The notes under the pieces were generated by a model that saw only the letters and a program-made list of their open reading frames with translations, was not told the DNA's origin and did no database searches. This document shows positions 43,412 through 55,515 of a stretch of DNA of 64,000 nucleotides, in pieces. The first letter of the stretch is position 1. Every line of letters starts with the position of its first letter. The DNA is taken from contig NZ_FOMG01000008.1 of assembly GCF_900112485.1 (NCBI RefSeq), forward strand, positions 62,001 through 126,000, in the 5' to 3' direction. This DNA is from Clostridium uliginosum (GTDB lineage: Bacteria; Bacillota; Clostridia; Clostridiales; Clostridiaceae). A program made the position numbers and the translations under genes.

Positions 43412-46400
43412 TTGAGTCAAGAATTCATACAGAAGTTAACAAAAGAAATAAATAAGAATGAATCGTTAGAAGACAAACAGATACAGCTTTTGAGATTCCA
43501 GTTTTATAAAAGAAGTGGTATTCTTAAAGTTATATTAAAATCAATGGAATCACTAAATAGCCAAGAAGAAGAAAAGTTAAAAAGATTAATTATAAAGAAT
43601 TTAGGTTTTGATATAAACATAGAACTTCTATGTTATAAAGATGTAACTAATGTATCATTAGAAGAAATTAATGAGAAGCATTGGTTTAATGTTGCTGAAG
43701 AGATAGCTAAAAAATTTCCATTATGTCGTCCTATGTTATATTCCCAAAATAGAAAAATTGAAAATAACATGATAAATATATACTCTGGAAATCAAACATT
43801 GTTAAATCATGTTTTAAATAAAAAAATTAATTTATTATTAGCAACAAATATTAATGATATTTTTAATGTTTGTACTAAAGTGAATTTTAAGTTTGATGAT
43901 ACTTTATTAATAAATGAAGAATATGAAACTACGAAAAAACAAGAAAATCTTAAAATAATAAAAGAAGTTATGAATAATAGAGAAGTATACAAAGAAAATA
44001 AACCTAACAATACTTCACAGAATAATGATAAAAAAGATAATTACTATAAGAGGAATGAGAATAAAAGCGATTATTCATCATATAAGAAAGAACCTAAAGA
44101 TGAAAATACTATTCTTGGAAGGTCTATCAAGATTGAAGCTACAAGTATAAAGGATATAGATGAAACAACAGGTTATGTTGCAATAATTGGAGAAGTATTT
44201 AAAACTGATATTATTGAAACAAAGACAGGAAAAACTATTCTAACATTTTATGTTACAGATTATACTAGCTCAATTACAGTCAAGTGTTTCCTAAAGTCAC
44301 AAGATAAAGAAAGTGTCCTAGATGAGGTTAAAAAAGGGCTCTACTGCAAAGTTAGAGGAGAAGCTGTGTATGATACATATGCTAGAGAAGTTGTAATAAT
44401 GGGTAGAGACATAGCTAAAATGAAGAAAATTAATAGAATGGATGGAGCAAGGGAAAAGAGAATAGAATTACATTTACATACTAATATGAGTAGTATGGAT
44501 GGAATAACATGCGCATCTAAACTAATTGAAACAGCTTCCAAATGGGGTCATGAGGCAATTGCAATAACAGATCATGGCGTAGTTCAAGCTTATCCAGAAG
44601 CACAGACTGCTTCAAAAAAGAATAAAATAAAAATACTTTATGGAGTGGAAGGATATTTAGTTGATAATGGAGTTCCAATTGTAATAAATGAAAAAGGAAA
44701 TTCATTAGAAGACACATTTGTGGTTTTTGATATAGAAACCACAGGTTTTTCACCAGTTAATGATAAAATAATAGAGATTGGTGCAGTTAAAATTAAAAAT
44801 GGAGAAGTTATAGATAAATTTAGTTGTTTTGTTAATCCAGAAAGAGATATTCCTTATAAAATTACTGAGTTAACAAGTATAAATAGTGATATGGTAAAGA
44901 ATGAAGAAAATATTCAAAATGTACTTCCAAAATTTATGGAGTTTTGTGGAGAATGTGTAATAGTAGCTCACAATGCTTCGTTTGATACAGGATTTATAAA
45001 GAAAAACTGCAGGGATTTAGGAATCATGTTTGACTTACCAATAATGGATACAGTTACCTTAGCTAGATTTTTATATCCTGAATTAAAGAAGGTTAAACTA
45101 AATATAGTTGCAAAATATTTAGGGATTTCGCTAGAAAATCATCATAGAGCAATAGATGATGCTAAAGCAACAGCAGAAATACTTCTAAAGTCCTTTGAAA
45201 AGATACAAGAGGATTATGAAATACAAGATTTGAGGTCATTAAATGAATTGTTTTTGTCAAAGGTTGATATAAAAAAACAACCAACGTATCATATAATTAT
45301 TTTAGCTAAAACTCAAGAGGGATTAAAAAATCTTTATAAATTAGTATCAGAAGCTCATATAAATAACTTTTTTAGAAGACCTAGAACGCCTAAAACTTTA
45401 CTTTCTGAAATGAGAGAAGGACTTATAATAGGTTCAGCTTGTGAAGCAGGAGAATTATATAGGGCTATTTTAGATGGGCGTAGTGATCAAGAATTAAAAG
45501 AAATTATAGAGTTTTATGATTACTTAGAGATTCAGCCTATTGCAAATAATAATTTTCTTCTTGTTAAAGGATCAGTAAGAGATGAAGAAGAACTGAGAAA
45601 TATAAATAAAAGAATATATAGATTAGGTAAAGAATGTAACAAACCAACTGTTGCTACAGGTGATGTTCATTTTTTAAATCCTAACGATGAGGCTTTTAGG
45701 AAAATAATTATGGCAGGACAAGGATTTAGTGATGCTGATAAACAGCCTCCCCTTTATTTAAAAACAACTGAAGAAATGTTAAATGAATTTTCTTATTTAG
45801 GAGAAGACATTGCAAAAGAAGTTGTTATTTATAATCCTAAAAAAATATCAGATAGTATTAATGTTTTAAAACCTATTCCCGATGAAACTTATCCACCTAA
45901 AATAGAAGGTGCTGAAGAAGATATTAAAAATATGACTTTGAAAAAAGTTCATGACATATATGGAGAAGTTCTTCCAGAGGTTGTTCAAAAGAGACTAGAT
46001 AAAGAACTTAATTCTATAATAAATAATGGATATGCTGTACTTTATCTAATAGCTCAAAAGCTTGTTGCAAAATCTACAGAAGATGGATATTTAGTTGGAT
46101 CAAGAGGATCTGTTGGATCTTCATTTGTAGCTACTATGTCAGATATTACTGAAGTTAATGGATTACCACCACATTATGTTTGTACAAAATGTAAAAAATC
46201 AGAATTCTTTTTAGATGGTTCGGTAAGTTCTGGAGCTGATTTGCCAGACAAAAATTGCCCGGACTGCAATATTCCATATAAAAAAGATGGTCATGATATA
46301 CCATTTGAAACATTTTTAGGCTTTGAAGGTGATAAAGAACCTGACATTGACCTTAACTTTTCAGGTGAATATCAAGGCGTTGTTCATAGATATACAGAAG

Positions 46401-47761
46401 TTTTATTTGGTAAAGGACATACATTTAAAGCTGGTACAATAGGAACTGTTGCGGAAAAAACTGCATATGGATATGTAAAAAAATATCTAGATGAGAGAGA
46501 AATTAGAGCATCACAAGCTGAAATAGAAAGGCTTACAATGGGATGTACAGGAATAAAAAGAACTACAGGACAACATCCAGGTGGAATTATGGTTGTACCT
46601 TCAGATAATGAAATTTATAATTTTTGTCCAATTCAGCATCCAGCAGATGATAATGATACGGATATTGTAACTACTCATTTTGACTATCATTCAATAAGTG
46701 GTAGATTATTAAAATTAGATATATTAGGGCATGATGATCCTACTGTGCTTAGAATGTTACAAGATTTAACGGGGTTAGATCCTAAGACAATACCTTTAAA
46801 TGATGAGAAGGTTATGAGTCTTTTTATATCACCTGAAGCTTTAGGTGTTACAAAAGAAGAATTAGAATGTGAAGTTGGAAGTTATGGACTTCCTGAGTTT
46901 GGAACGAAATTTGTAAGGGGAATGCTTGTGGATACTCAGCCTAAAAGTTTTGCAGATTTAGTTAGAATATCAGGATTATCACATGGTACGGATGTTTGGC
47001 TTAATAATGCACAATATTATATAAAAGAAGGATTTACCACACTGAAAGATTGTATAGCAACAAGAGATGATATTATGGTTTATCTGATGTATAAGGAATT
47101 ACCACCAAAAGTAGCATTTACTATAATGGAAAAAGTTAGAAAAGGAAAAGGTCTTTCAGAAGATGATGAGAAAATAATGAAAGAACATAAGGTTCCTGAT
47201 TGGTATATTGATTCATGTAAAAAAATAAAGTATATGTTTCCTAAAGGTCATGCTGTTGCTTATGTAATGATGGCAGTTAGAATAGCATATTACAAAGTGT
47301 ATTATCCACAGGCTTATTATGCTACTTATTTTACAGTTAGAGCAGATGACTTTGATGCTGATTTAATATGTAGTGGAGAAGGTGCAATTCATAATAAGTT
47401 GCAGGAATTATATGAATTTGGTAATAAAGCAACAGTAAAAGACAAAGGACTTATTACAATATTGGAGCTATCATTTGAGATGAATAAAAGAGGAATAAAA
47501 TTTTTAAGAGTTGATTTATATAAATCAGAAGCAACTAAGTTTATAATTGAAGGTGAAATGCTTAGACCTCCATTAAATGCACTCCAAGGTGTTGGAGATA
47601 ATGCTGCAAAGAGTATAGTACAAGAAAGAGTAAATGGAGAATTTATTTCAAAAGAAGATTTGAGATTAAGAGCAAAGGTTTCAAAGACTGTAATAGAAAC
47701 TTTAAGTAATCATGGATGTTTAGAAGGACTATCTGAAACAAATCAATTATCTTTATTTTAA
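43412..47761 (+). CDS. polC: DNA polymerase III subunit alpha, PolC type
   Basis: The 1449-residue protein has the Gram-positive PolC layout: N-terminal region, OB domain (about 230-340), PHP domain beginning [13 protein letters not shown] near 352 and interrupted by the DEDD exonuclease (VFDIETTGF near 437), a zinc-binding segment (CTKCKK, CPDC) near 925-950, and the polymerase core with [11 protein letters not shown] near 974. It is the main replicative polymerase. The start is TTG with AAAGGAG upstream. It stands alone between two terminator regions. Confidence 0.97.
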   Translation: MSQEFIQKLTKEINKNESLEDKQIQLLRFQFYKRSGILKVILKSMESLNSQEEEKLKRLIIKNLGFDINIELLCYKDVTNVSLEEINEKHWFNVAEEIAKKFPLCRPMLYSQNRKIENNMINIYSGNQTLLNHVLNKKINLLLATNINDIFNVCTKVNFKFDDTLLINEEYETTKKQENLKIIKEVMNNREVYKENKPNNTSQNNDKKDNYYKRNENKSDYSSYKKEPKDENTILGRSIKIEATSIKDIDETTGYVAIIGEVFKTDIIETKTGKTILTFYVTDYTSSITVKCFLKSQDKESVLDEVKKGLYCKVRGEAVYDTYAREVVIMGRDIAKMKKINRMDGAREKRIELHLHTNMSSMDGITCASKLIETASKWGHEAIAITDHGVVQAYPEAQTASKKNKIKILYGVEGYLVDNGVPIVINEKGNSLEDTFVVFDIETTGFSPVNDKIIEIGAVKIKNGEVIDKFSCFVNPERDIPYKITELTSINSDMVKNEENIQNVLPKFMEFCGECVIVAHNASFDTGFIKKNCRDLGIMFDLPIMDTVTLARFLYPELKKVKLNIVAKYLGISLENHHRAIDDAKATAEILLKSFEKIQEDYEIQDLRSLNELFLSKVDIKKQPTYHIIILAKTQEGLKNLYKLVSEAHINNFFRRPRTPKTLLSEMREGLIIGSACEAGELYRAILDGRSDQELKEIIEFYDYLEIQPIANNNFLLVKGSVRDEEELRNINKRIYRLGKECNKPTVATGDVHFLNPNDEAFRKIIMAGQGFSDADKQPPLYLKTTEEMLNEFSYLGEDIAKEVVIYNPKKISDSINVLKPIPDETYPPKIEGAEEDIKNMTLKKVHDIYGEVLPEVVQKRLDKELNSIINNGYAVLYLIAQKLVAKSTEDGYLVGSRGSVGSSFVATMSDITEVNGLPPHYVCTKCKKSEFFLDGSVSSGADLPDKNCPDCNIPYKKDGHDIPFETFLGFEGDKEPDIDLNFSGEYQGVVHRYTEVLFGKGHTFKAGTIGTVAEKTAYGYVKKYLDEREIRASQAEIERLTMGCTGIKRTTGQHPGGIMVVPSDNEIYNFCPIQHPADDNDTDIVTTHFDYHSISGRLLKLDILGHDDPTVLRMLQDLTGLDPKTIPLNDEKVMSLFISPEALGVTKEELECEVGSYGLPEFGTKFVRGMLVDTQPKSFADLVRISGLSHGTDVWLNNAQYYIKEGFTTLKDCIATRDDIMVYLMYKELPPKVAFTIMEKVRKGKGLSEDDEKIMKEHKVPDWYIDSCKKIKYMFPKGHAVAYVMMAVRIAYYKVYYPQAYYATYFTVRADDFDADLICSGEGAIHNKLQELYEFGNKATVKDKGLITILELSFEMNKRGIKFLRVDLYKSEATKFIIEGEMLRPPLNALQGVGDNAAKSIVQERVNGEFISKEDLRLRAKVSKTVIETLSNHGCLEGLSETNQLSLF

Positions 47762-47823
47762 TGACCATTTATTGTTTTTTTAATGCTTAAAGGTTAAGAT
47801 TTGACAGTTTTACGTATAAGCCC

Positions 47824-47852
47824 TTGTATTGTATTATCGTTTGTGATATGAT
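47824..47852 (+). promoter_or_regulatory. Candidate promoter of the rimP-nusA-infB operon
   Basis: TTGTAT at 47824-47829 and TATGAT at 47847-47852 with a 17 bp spacer, directly upstream of a structured leader. A TTGACA at 47801 has no well-placed -10 partner. Confidence 0.55.
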
Positions 47853-47859
47853 GTAAGTA

Positions 47860-47950
47860 GTTTTTAATGGAAATAGATTAAAAAAGTGAGTGGGAAGGTT
47901 TGCCCGCTCTTTCTGTTTGTAACGCAACTACTTTAGATAGTTGCGTTTTT
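47860..47950 (+). promoter_or_regulatory. Structured leader with an intrinsic terminator before rimP
   Basis: The leader contains hairpin A (GAGTGGG 47888-47894 with CCCGCTC 47903-47909, then TTTCTGTTT) and hairpin B, AACGCAACTA / TAGTTGCGTT with T tract (47921-47950), a full intrinsic terminator. rimP starts 75 bp later. In Bacillus the corresponding operon is autoregulated by NusA-dependent termination in its leader, so an attenuation role is likely; polC read-through termination is the alternative. Confidence 0.6.
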
Positions 47951-48025
47951 GATTACAAATTTATAATTAAAAACAAAATATGTATGCACATTAAAAATTG
48001 AATATTGAAAGGGAGGTTTAGAGAA

Positions 48026-48487
48026 TTGAAGAAAGATATTTTAATTGAAAAGATTGAAGCATTGGTAAAACCAATTACTTTAGAATTATCATATGAGTTA
48101 TATCATGTAGAATATATAAAAGAAAATGGAGAATTCTATTTAAGAATCTATATAGATAAACCAGAAGGAAATATTTCACTAAGTGATTGTGAAGCTGTTT
48201 CTAGAAGAGTTAGCGAAACATTAGATGTAGAAGATCCAATTGAAGGTTCATATTATTTAGAAGTTTCTTCACCAGGGCTTAATAGAGGTCTTTATAAAGA
48301 AGAACATTTTAAAAAGTTTATTGGAAGAGAAGTATTAGTAAGATTTAATGGTTCCTTTAATGGAATGAAAAATATAAAGGGAATATTAAAAGATATAGTA
48401 GAAGATTTTATAATAGTTGAGGCAGAAACAGAAGTTAAAGTCCCACATGAAAAAATAAAATGTGCAAATTTAGAAGGGGAAATATAA
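48026..48487 (+). CDS. rimP: Ribosome maturation factor RimP
   Basis: The 153-residue protein has the RimP core [20 protein letters not shown], then [16 protein letters not shown] and [11 protein letters not shown]. It acts in 30S assembly. A TTG further upstream at 48005 is in frame, but the TTG at 48026 is preceded by AAAGGGAGG at the right distance and gives the usual length. It is the first gene of the nusA-infB operon; nusA follows after 17 bp. Confidence 0.95.
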   Translation: MKKDILIEKIEALVKPITLELSYELYHVEYIKENGEFYLRIYIDKPEGNISLSDCEAVSRRVSETLDVEDPIEGSYYLEVSSPGLNRGLYKEEHFKKFIGREVLVRFNGSFNGMKNIKGILKDIVEDFIIVEAETEVKVPHEKIKCANLEGEI

Positions 48488-48504
48488 CGAGGAGGATATA
48501 AGAA

Positions 48505-49662
48505 ATGAATGAAGAGTTTATAGGCGCTCTTAAGGAGATAGTAAAGGAAAAGGGAATCTGTGAAGATTTACTTTTTACAACTATTGAAGATGCTATGGTT
48601 GCAGCATATAAAAAGAATTATGCAAATTTAAATACATCTGCACAAAATGTGAAAATAAGCATTAATAGGGAAAGTGGTGAAATTCACGTATATGCTCAAA
48701 AAGTAGTAGTTGATGAAGTATATGATGAAGTAACCGAAATTTCATTAGAAGAAGCAAAAGAATTAAATCCTAAAAACGAAGTAGATGATATTGTGGATTT
48801 AGAAGTAACTCCTAAAAATTTCGGAAGAGTAGCAGCTCAACTTGCTAAGCAAGTAGTTACACAAAGAATTAAAGAAGCTGAAAGAAACATAATATATGAT
48901 GAATATAAACAGCAAGAATTTGACATAATAACAGGAACTATACTAAGGAAAGATAAAGGCATGGTTTTTGTTACTTTAGGTAAATTAGAAGGAATAATTG
49001 GACCGAATGAACAAATGTCAAATGAAGAATATAAATTTAATGAAAAATTAAAATTATATATAGTTGAAGTAAAAAATACTTCAAAGGGAGCTCAAATTCA
49101 TGTATCTAGGACTCATCCAGGACTTGTAAAGAGATTATTTGAACTTGAAGTTCCAGAAATCTTTAACGGGGTAGTTGAGATTAAAAGTATTTCAAGAGAA
49201 GCAGGTTCAAGAAGTAAAATTGCAGTTTATTCTAATGATGAAGAAGTAGATCCAATGGGTGCTTGTGTAGGACCTAAGGGAGTAAGAGTACAAAATATAG
49301 TTAATGAACTTAGAAATGAAAAAATAGATATAATTAAATGGAGTAAAGATCCAGGAGAATTTATCTCTAATGCTTTAAGTCCAGCAAAAGTATTAAGTGC
49401 TGAAGTTGATGAAAACACTAAATCTGCTAGAATAGTAGTAGATGATAATCAACTTTCTTTAGCAATTGGTAAAGAAGGTCAAAATGTAAGACTTGCAGCA
49501 AAACTTACAAATTGGAAAATAGATATAAAAAGTAAATCACAAAAAGAAGCTTTAGATGCAGAAGAAGAAAGACTTTTAAATAATGAGGATTTAGTTATAG
49601 ACGAAGAGGTTGTAACAGATTTAAGTGAAATAGAAAGTCAAAGTGAAGAAATAGAAGAATAG
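48505..49662 (+). CDS. nusA: Transcription termination/antitermination factor NusA
   Basis: The 385-residue protein has an N-terminal RNA polymerase-binding domain, an S1 domain (about 135-200, from GTILRKDKGMVFVTLGKLEG), and two KH domains (VGPKGVRVQNI near 256; LAIGKEGQNVRLAAKL near 322). It lacks the C-terminal acidic repeats of enterobacterial NusA, as in other Firmicutes. It modulates pausing and intrinsic termination and may act on the terminator in its own operon leader. Confidence 0.97.
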   Translation: MNEEFIGALKEIVKEKGICEDLLFTTIEDAMVAAYKKNYANLNTSAQNVKISINRESGEIHVYAQKVVVDEVYDEVTEISLEEAKELNPKNEVDDIVDLEVTPKNFGRVAAQLAKQVVTQRIKEAERNIIYDEYKQQEFDIITGTILRKDKGMVFVTLGKLEGIIGPNEQMSNEEYKFNEKLKLYIVEVKNTSKGAQIHVSRTHPGLVKRLFELEVPEIFNGVVEIKSISREAGSRSKIAVYSNDEEVDPMGACVGPKGVRVQNIVNELRNEKIDIIKWSKDPGEFISNALSPAKVLSAEVDENTKSARIVVDDNQLSLAIGKEGQNVRLAAKLTNWKIDIKSKSQKEALDAEEERLLNNEDLVIDEEVVTDLSEIESQSEEIEE

Positions 49663-49675
49663 AGAGGTGCTTTTA

Positions 49676-49942
49676 ATGAAGGTTAAGAAGATTCCTCTAA
49701 GGATGTGTACTGGTTGCATGGAAATGAAGCCAAAAAAAGAATTAATCAGGATAGTTAAAAGCCCTGAAGGGGATATCTCAGTTGACTTAACTGGCAAAAA
49801 GTCTGGAAGAGGAGCGTATATCTGTAAGGATATAACGTGCTTTGAAAAGGCATTTAAAGCTAAAAGGTTAAGCAGAAACTTAGAAAGTCCTATAAGTGAA
49901 GAAATTTATGAAAGACTAAAGGATGAAATAGGAAATGAATAA
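49676..49942 (+). CDS. rnpM: RNase P modulator RnpM (YlxR)
   Basis: The 88-residue basic protein has the YlxR fold with RMCTGCMEMKPKKELIRIV and the GRGAYICKD loop. In Bacillus the protein binds and modulates RNase P, hence RnpM. A GTG at 49667 falls within the AGAGGTG ribosome binding site; the ATG at 49676 is chosen. It overlaps ylxQ by 8 bp. Confidence 0.93.
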   Translation: MKVKKIPLRMCTGCMEMKPKKELIRIVKSPEGDISVDLTGKKSGRGAYICKDITCFEKAFKAKRLSRNLESPISEEIYERLKDEIGNE

Positions 49943-50255
49943 GTTTTTTAATTTTTTAGGAATTGTAAAAAAGTCAGGAAATTTACTGCAAGGATATAGT
50001 AAATGTGATGATTTAAGAAATAAAACAAAAATCTATTTATTTATAATATCTAATGATTTATCAGAGTCGTCTAAAGAAAAATTTAAAAAACATTGTAGTC
50101 AAAAAAATGTACCATATATTGAAAATTTCTCCAAAGAACAATTGGGTATTCCACTTGGTCGTGATGAGATTATGATTTTAGGAATTCTAGATAACAATAT
50201 GGCAAAGAAATTACTAACATTATATGAGGAGGAGACGAAATATATGAGTAGATAA
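49935..50255 (+). CDS. ylxQ: L7Ae family RNA-binding protein YlxQ
   Basis: The 106-residue protein has the L7Ae/L30e layout ([16 protein letters not shown], then [19 protein letters not shown], ending in a conserved [13 protein letters not shown]). YlxQ homologues bind kink-turn RNA in vitro; the cellular role is not settled. It lies in the invariant nusA-rnpM-ylxQ-infB order, overlapping rnpM, and infB starts 19 bp downstream. Confidence 0.92.
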   Translation: MNKFFNFLGIVKKSGNLLQGYSKCDDLRNKTKIYLFIISNDLSESSKEKFKKHCSQKNVPYIENFSKEQLGIPLGRDEIMILGILDNNMAKKLLTLYEEETKYMSR

Positions 50256-50274
50256 TAATAACGGGGGTGACTTT

Positions 50275-52350
50275 ATGTCAAAAATAAGAGTATATGAATT
50301 AGCAAAAGAGCTTAATATAAGTTCGAAAGATTTGATAACTTTACTAATGGATGAATTTGGTGTTGAAGTAAAAAACCATATGAGTACTATTGAGGATGAA
50401 GAAGCTAAATTAATAAAAGAATTAATTGCAACAAAATCTTCTGATAACGAAGAAACATCTTCAAAAGAAGAGTCAAAGACTTTAGTTGATGAGTATGAAG
50501 AAATTTTAGCTGATGAACTTAATAAAGGACAAAAGAAAAAGAAAAAATTAAAAAGAGAAGATAAGGATGAAGGTAAAGAAAATATGGATGAAATTCAAAT
50601 GATGATTGAAATCGGAGAAACTATTACTGTTAAGGAATTAGCTGAAAAGCTAAATAAACCTTCAAATGATGTTATTAGAACATTAATCTTCTCAGGTGTT
50701 ATGGCTGGCATAAACCAAGAAGTAGATTATGCAACAGCTGAAAAAGTATGTGCAGAATATGAAGTATTAGTAACTAAAAAAGAGATTAGTGAAGAACTTG
50801 AAGTTGTTGAAATTGAAGAAGATGAAGAAGAAAATCTTTCAAAGAGACCACCAATAGTAACAGTTATGGGTCATGTTGACCATGGTAAGACATCATTACT
50901 TGATGCTATAAGAAAAGCAAAAGTTACTGATTCAGAAGCTGGCGGAATTACTCAACATATTGGTGCTTATACAATTAAGTTAAATGGAGAAGAAATCACA
51001 TTTTTAGATACTCCAGGACATGAAGCATTTACAGCTATGAGAGCTCGTGGAGCACAAGTAACAGATGTTGTTATATTAGTTGTTGCAGCGGATGATGGTA
51101 TTATGCCTCAAACTAAAGAAGCAATTGATCACTGTAAGGCAGCTGGAGTACCAATAGTTGTTGCAATAAACAAAATTGATAAACCAGGTGCAAATCCAGA
51201 TAGAGTTAAACAAGAATTAACAGAACATGGATTAGTAGTAGAAGAGTGGGGTGGAGATACTATATGTGAAGAAGTATCTGCAAGAGAAAACTTAAATATT
51301 GATAAGCTACTTGAAATGGTTCTTCTTACAGCTGAAATGCTTGAACTTAAAGCTAATAAAGATAGAAAAGCAAAAGGAACTGTAATAGAGGCTAAACTTG
51401 ATAAAGGTAGAGGTTCAGTTGCAAGTTTATTAGTTCAAAACGGAACTTTACATGTTGGAGATTCAATCATGGTTGGATCTACATATGGTAGAATAAGAGC
51501 GATGTTTGATGATAGAGGTAAGAAGATTAAATCTGCAGGCCCATCAATTCCAGTAGAAGTACTAGGACTTTCAGAAGTTCCAGAAGCTGGAGATAGATTC
51601 CACCAAGTAAAAGATGAAAAGACTGCTAGAATAATGGCTGATGCAAGAAAACAAAAGGAAAAAGTTCAATCATTAATGAGCAATCATAGAGTTTCATTAG
51701 AAGATTTATATAACCAAATAAGAGAAGGAAAAGTTAAAGAACTTGCAGTAATAGTTAAAGCAGATGTTCAAGGTTCTGTTCAAGCTATTAATCAATCTTT
51801 AGAAAAACTTTCAACTGATGATGTTAAAGTAAGAGTAATTCATGGCGCTGTTGGTGCAATTACAGAAACTGATATAACTTTAGCAACTGCTTCAAATGCT
51901 ATAGTTATAGGATTTAATGTAAGACCAGATAATAATGCTATAGCTCAAGCTGATAAAGAGGGCGTAGATATAAAAACTTATAGAATAATCTATGATGCGA
52001 TTGATGATATTAAATCAGCTATGATAGGTATGTTAGAACCTGAATATAAGGAAGTTATATTAGGAAGAGCAGAAATAAGAGAAACTTACAAGATTTCAAA
52101 TGTTGGAACAATTGCTGGTACGTATGTATTAGATGGTAAGCTTCAAAGAAATGCTGAAACAAGAGTTATAAGAGATGGAATAGTTATTTTTGAATCTACT
52201 TTATCATCATTAAAGAGATTTAAAGATGATGCAAAAGAAGTTAATGCTGGGTATGAATGTGGTTTAACTGTAGATAAATTTAATAATATTAAAGAAGGCG
52301 ACATCATTGAATGCTTTATGATGGAGGCAATTAAAAGAAAAGAGCTATAA
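50275..52350 (+). CDS. infB: Translation initiation factor IF-2
   Basis: The 691-residue GTPase has an N-terminal IF2-N motif ([19 protein letters not shown]), a short charged linker, a second IF2-N repeat ([20 protein letters not shown] near 121), the G domain with GHVDHGKTS near 200, and the C-terminal domains that bind fMet-tRNA. The linker is short compared with enterobacteria, normal for clostridia. GGGGGTGA precedes the ATG. Confidence 0.97.
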   Translation: MSKIRVYELAKELNISSKDLITLLMDEFGVEVKNHMSTIEDEEAKLIKELIATKSSDNEETSSKEESKTLVDEYEEILADELNKGQKKKKKLKREDKDEGKENMDEIQMMIEIGETITVKELAEKLNKPSNDVIRTLIFSGVMAGINQEVDYATAEKVCAEYEVLVTKKEISEELEVVEIEEDEEENLSKRPPIVTVMGHVDHGKTSLLDAIRKAKVTDSEAGGITQHIGAYTIKLNGEEITFLDTPGHEAFTAMRARGAQVTDVVILVVAADDGIMPQTKEAIDHCKAAGVPIVVAINKIDKPGANPDRVKQELTEHGLVVEEWGGDTICEEVSARENLNIDKLLEMVLLTAEMLELKANKDRKAKGTVIEAKLDKGRGSVASLLVQNGTLHVGDSIMVGSTYGRIRAMFDDRGKKIKSAGPSIPVEVLGLSEVPEAGDRFHQVKDEKTARIMADARKQKEKVQSLMSNHRVSLEDLYNQIREGKVKELAVIVKADVQGSVQAINQSLEKLSTDDVKVRVIHGAVGAITETDITLATASNAIVIGFNVRPDNNAIAQADKEGVDIKTYRIIYDAIDDIKSAMIGMLEPEYKEVILGRAEIRETYKISNVGTIAGTYVLDGKLQRNAETRVIRDGIVIFESTLSSLKRFKDDAKEVNAGYECGLTVDKFNNIKEGDIIECFMMEAIKRKEL

Positions 52351-52365
52351 AAGAGGTGATAGAAA

Positions 52366-52716
52366 GTGCCAAACTATAGAGGCGGAAGAATTAATGAAGA
52401 ATTCAAAAGAGAAATTAGTAGCATACTTCAAAATGAAATAAAAGATCCAAGACTTACAGCTATGATTTCGGTAACAGATGTTAAGGTTACTAAGGATTTA
52501 AGATATGCTAAGGTATATGTAAGTATCTTTTCTAAAAGTGATGATGAAAAGAAAAGTAATTTTGAAGCATTAAAGAGTGCTAGTGGATATATAAGAAAAA
52601 CTATAGGCCAAAGAATAAATCTAAGACACAACCCAGAAATAATATTTGAATTAGATGACTCAATCAATTATGCTATGCATATTGATGAGTTAATTCATAA
52701 GGTAAAAGACAAATAA
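52366..52716 (+). CDS. rbfA: 30S ribosome-binding factor RbfA
   Basis: The 116-residue KH-like protein has INEEFKREISSILQNEIKDP and DLRYAKVYVSIF. It binds the 30S during late maturation and cold adaptation. It starts with GTG behind AGAGGTGA, and its stop overlaps the nrnA start by one base (TAATG), implying translational coupling. Confidence 0.96.
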   Translation: MPNYRGGRINEEFKREISSILQNEIKDPRLTAMISVTDVKVTKDLRYAKVYVSIFSKSDDEKKSNFEALKSASGYIRKTIGQRINLRHNPEIIFELDDSINYAMHIDELIHKVKDK

Positions 52717-53693
52717 TGTCTATTACAAGCATAAAGGAAGAAATAGTAAAATCAAAAAAGATTGGATTATCTTTTCATACATCTCCTGATGGAGATGCTA
52801 TAGGAAGTACGTTATCACTTCTTAGGGCAATTAGAAGTATAGGAAAAGAGGCTTATATTATTTCAAGAGATGTTATCCCAGATAACCTCTCTTTCCTTGC
52901 TTTATCTGAAGAAATCGATGGTAATACATTAGAACCAGATTCTAATACAGATTTAGTAATTGTATTAGATTGTGGGAATATTGATAGAATTTCCGCACAT
53001 TTAGATAACTATGATGGAAAAATAATTAATATAGATCATCACTTATCTAATGAACAATATGGATTTATAAATTATGTTGATCCTACATGTGCAGCTACAG
53101 CGGAAATATCATATTTATTAATAAAGGAATTAGGAATTGATTTTAATAAAAAAACTTCTTTAGAAATAGATATAGCTAAATCTATTTATACATCTTTAGT
53201 AACAGATACGGGTTCTTTTAGACACTCAAATGTGACAAAGAGAACTCATTTAATAGCTTCAGAGGTTATAGAATTAGGAATAGATAATAGTAAAATTCAT
53301 AGTAATCTTTTTGATAATAAAGATTTTAATAAAGTAAAATTAATGGGTTGTATTCTAGCAAATGTAGAGCTTGCATTAGAAAATAAAGTAGCAGTAATGC
53401 AAATATCTAAAAATATATTAGAAAATTTTAATTTAATAAATGTGGATACTTCAGATATAATTTCAATTGGCCTTGGAATTAAAGGAGTAGAGGTAGCTTT
53501 ATTATTGAAAGAATCAGAAAAAGGAATTAAGGTAAGTTTAAGATCTAAAAATAATGTTGATGTAAGAAAAGTGGCAGAATGTTATGGCGGTGGTGGTCAT
53601 ATGAAGGCAGCTGGAGCTATACAAAAAGATTTAGATTTAGAAACAGCAAAGAGTAATTTATTAAAGACTCTTAAAGAAGAGATGAAGTTATGA
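52716..53693 (+). CDS. nrnA: DHH family nanoRNase / phosphoesterase NrnA
   Basis: The 325-residue protein has the DHH-DHHA1 layout: HTSPDGDAIGSTL near 22, VIVLDCGN, the DHH motif in NIDHHLSN near 106, and the C-terminal GGGGHMKAAGA near 291. NrnA degrades 2-5 nt RNAs and pAp in Firmicutes lacking Orn. It overlaps rbfA by one base and truB by four (ATGA). Confidence 0.94.
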   Translation: MSITSIKEEIVKSKKIGLSFHTSPDGDAIGSTLSLLRAIRSIGKEAYIISRDVIPDNLSFLALSEEIDGNTLEPDSNTDLVIVLDCGNIDRISAHLDNYDGKIINIDHHLSNEQYGFINYVDPTCAATAEISYLLIKELGIDFNKKTSLEIDIAKSIYTSLVTDTGSFRHSNVTKRTHLIASEVIELGIDNSKIHSNLFDNKDFNKVKLMGCILANVELALENKVAVMQISKNILENFNLINVDTSDIISIGLGIKGVEVALLLKESEKGIKVSLRSKNNVDVRKVAECYGGGGHMKAAGAIQKDLDLETAKSNLLKTLKEEMKL

Positions 53694-54565
53694 ATGGAAT
53701 AATAAATGTATTTAAAAATAAGGGAATGTCTTCTTTTGATGTTGTTAGAAAAATAAAGTTTTTGGCAAAAGAAAAAAAAGTAGGACACACAGGAACTTTA
53801 GATCCAGAAGCAATAGGAGTATTACCTGTTTGTTTAGGAAAAGCCACAAAAATTATTGATTATATAATGGATTCTAAAAAAGTATATGAAGTTAAACTTT
53901 TACTAGGAGTAAATACTACTACTTACGATTTAGAAGGAGAAATTATAAAAAAAAGAGATACATCAAATATTAAACAAGAAGATGTAAATGAAGTTATTTT
54001 ATCTTTTCTAGGAGGATATGATCAAATTCCACCAATGTACTCAGCATTAAAACAAAATGGCGTAAGACTTTATGATCTTGCAAGGCAAGGAATTGAAGTT
54101 GAAAGAGAAGCAAGACATATTATAATATATGATATTTTTGATATAAGTTATGATTTGCCATATGTATCAATTAAAGTTTCTTGCTCTAAAGGAACATATA
54201 TAAGAAGTTTATGTTATGATATTGGAGAAAAATTAAATGTTGGAGCAACCATGGTAGAACTAAAAAGAACCAGAACTTCAATATTTGATGAAAAAGATAG
54301 TATTAATATTGAAGAATTAACAGAAGAAAACATTAAAGATTACATTATAAGTATCGAGGAGGCACTTTCGTTTTATCCAAGATTAAATGTAAATACATCT
54401 TTTACAAAATTATTAGTAAATGGCGTAAAAGTATATGATAAAAGATTGAGTGACGAACATATAGAAAAAAACACTTTATACAGAGTTTATGATAAAGAAG
54501 ATACTTTTATAGGAATCGGAAAGCAAGATGATCAAGGATTTAAAATACAAAAGTTATTAGTTTAA
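53690..54565 (+). CDS. truB: tRNA pseudouridine(55) synthase TruB
   Basis: The 291-residue protein has the TruB motif GHTGTLDPEAIGVLPVCLG with the catalytic aspartate near residue 37, and SALKQNGVRLYDLAR. It makes pseudouridine 55 in the T loop of tRNAs. The ATG overlaps the nrnA stop (ATGA). The C-terminal region is PUA-like. ribF follows after 15 bp. Confidence 0.96.
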   Translation: MNGIINVFKNKGMSSFDVVRKIKFLAKEKKVGHTGTLDPEAIGVLPVCLGKATKIIDYIMDSKKVYEVKLLLGVNTTTYDLEGEIIKKRDTSNIKQEDVNEVILSFLGGYDQIPPMYSALKQNGVRLYDLARQGIEVEREARHIIIYDIFDISYDLPYVSIKVSCSKGTYIRSLCYDIGEKLNVGATMVELKRTRTSIFDEKDSINIEELTEENIKDYIISIEEALSFYPRLNVNTSFTKLLVNGVKVYDKRLSDEHIEKNTLYRVYDKEDTFIGIGKQDDQGFKIQKLLV

Positions 54566-54580
54566 TTTAGGAGTAAAAGT

Positions 54581-55507
54581 ATGGTTATTATAGAAAACAA
54601 CTTTGAAAATGTACAAACTTATGACAATTATATTGCACTTGGAAGTTTTGATGGATTACATATTGGACATTTATCTTTAATAGATAAGGTTATCGAAATT
54701 GCAAAAAACAATAATGGTAAGAGTATGGTTTTTACATTTAAAAATCATCCTAGAACATTTATAGACCCAGCAAGTACTATTAGACTTTTGATGGAGAATG
54801 ATAATAAGATAGAAATCCTAAATAATAAAGGTATTGATATAGTGTGCTTTGAAGAGTTTAATGAAGAGTTTATGAAAATAACACCTGAAAAATTTATAGA
54901 ATTTTTATATACTAAGTTAAACGTAAAAGGTATAGTTGTAGGTTTTAATTATAAGTTTGGATATAAAAATTTAGGAGATATAAATCTTTTAAAGAAATTA
55001 CAAGCCCAATATGGATATGAATTGTATGTTATGGATTCCTGTACATATAAAGATGAAGTTATAAGTAGTACAAGAATTAGAAATGAATTGCAAGAAGGAA
55101 ATGTTTTAGAAGCTAGTAATATGTTAAATAGACCTTATTCAATTAAAGGTGAAATTGTACATGGACGTAAAATTGGTAGAAGTATTGGATTTCCTACAGC
55201 AAATTTATCTTATAATAAAAATATCCTTTTACCTAAAATAGGTGTATATTATACCAATGTTAAGGTAAATAATAAAATATATAAGGGAATTACTTCAGTT
55301 GGAAATAATCCTACAGTTAATGGTAAGAAATTAACATTAGAAACTTATATTTTAGACTTTGATGAAAACATTTATGGAGAAATTATAGTAGTTTACTTCA
55401 TAAAAAAAATTAGAGATGAAAAAAAGTTTAATGGATTAGAGGAATTAGTAGCTGAGCTACAAAGAAACAAGTCTTTCGCAGATGAAGAGAATATTGTTAT
55501 TAAATAA
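54581..55507 (+). CDS. ribF: Bifunctional riboflavin kinase / FAD synthetase
   Basis: The 308-residue protein has an N-terminal nucleotidyltransferase half ([28 protein letters not shown] near 165-173) and a C-terminal flavokinase half ([15 protein letters not shown]). It converts riboflavin to FMN and FAD. It ends the rimP-ribF run; rpsO starts about 120 bp downstream with its own promoter. Confidence 0.96.
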   Translation: MVIIENNFENVQTYDNYIALGSFDGLHIGHLSLIDKVIEIAKNNNGKSMVFTFKNHPRTFIDPASTIRLLMENDNKIEILNNKGIDIVCFEEFNEEFMKITPEKFIEFLYTKLNVKGIVVGFNYKFGYKNLGDINLLKKLQAQYGYELYVMDSCTYKDEVISSTRIRNELQEGNVLEASNMLNRPYSIKGEIVHGRKIGRSIGFPTANLSYNKNILLPKIGVYYTNVKVNNKIYKGITSVGNNPTVNGKKLTLETYILDFDENIYGEIIVVYFIKKIRDEKKFNGLEELVAELQRNKSFADEENIVIK

Positions 55508-55515
55508 GAATATTA

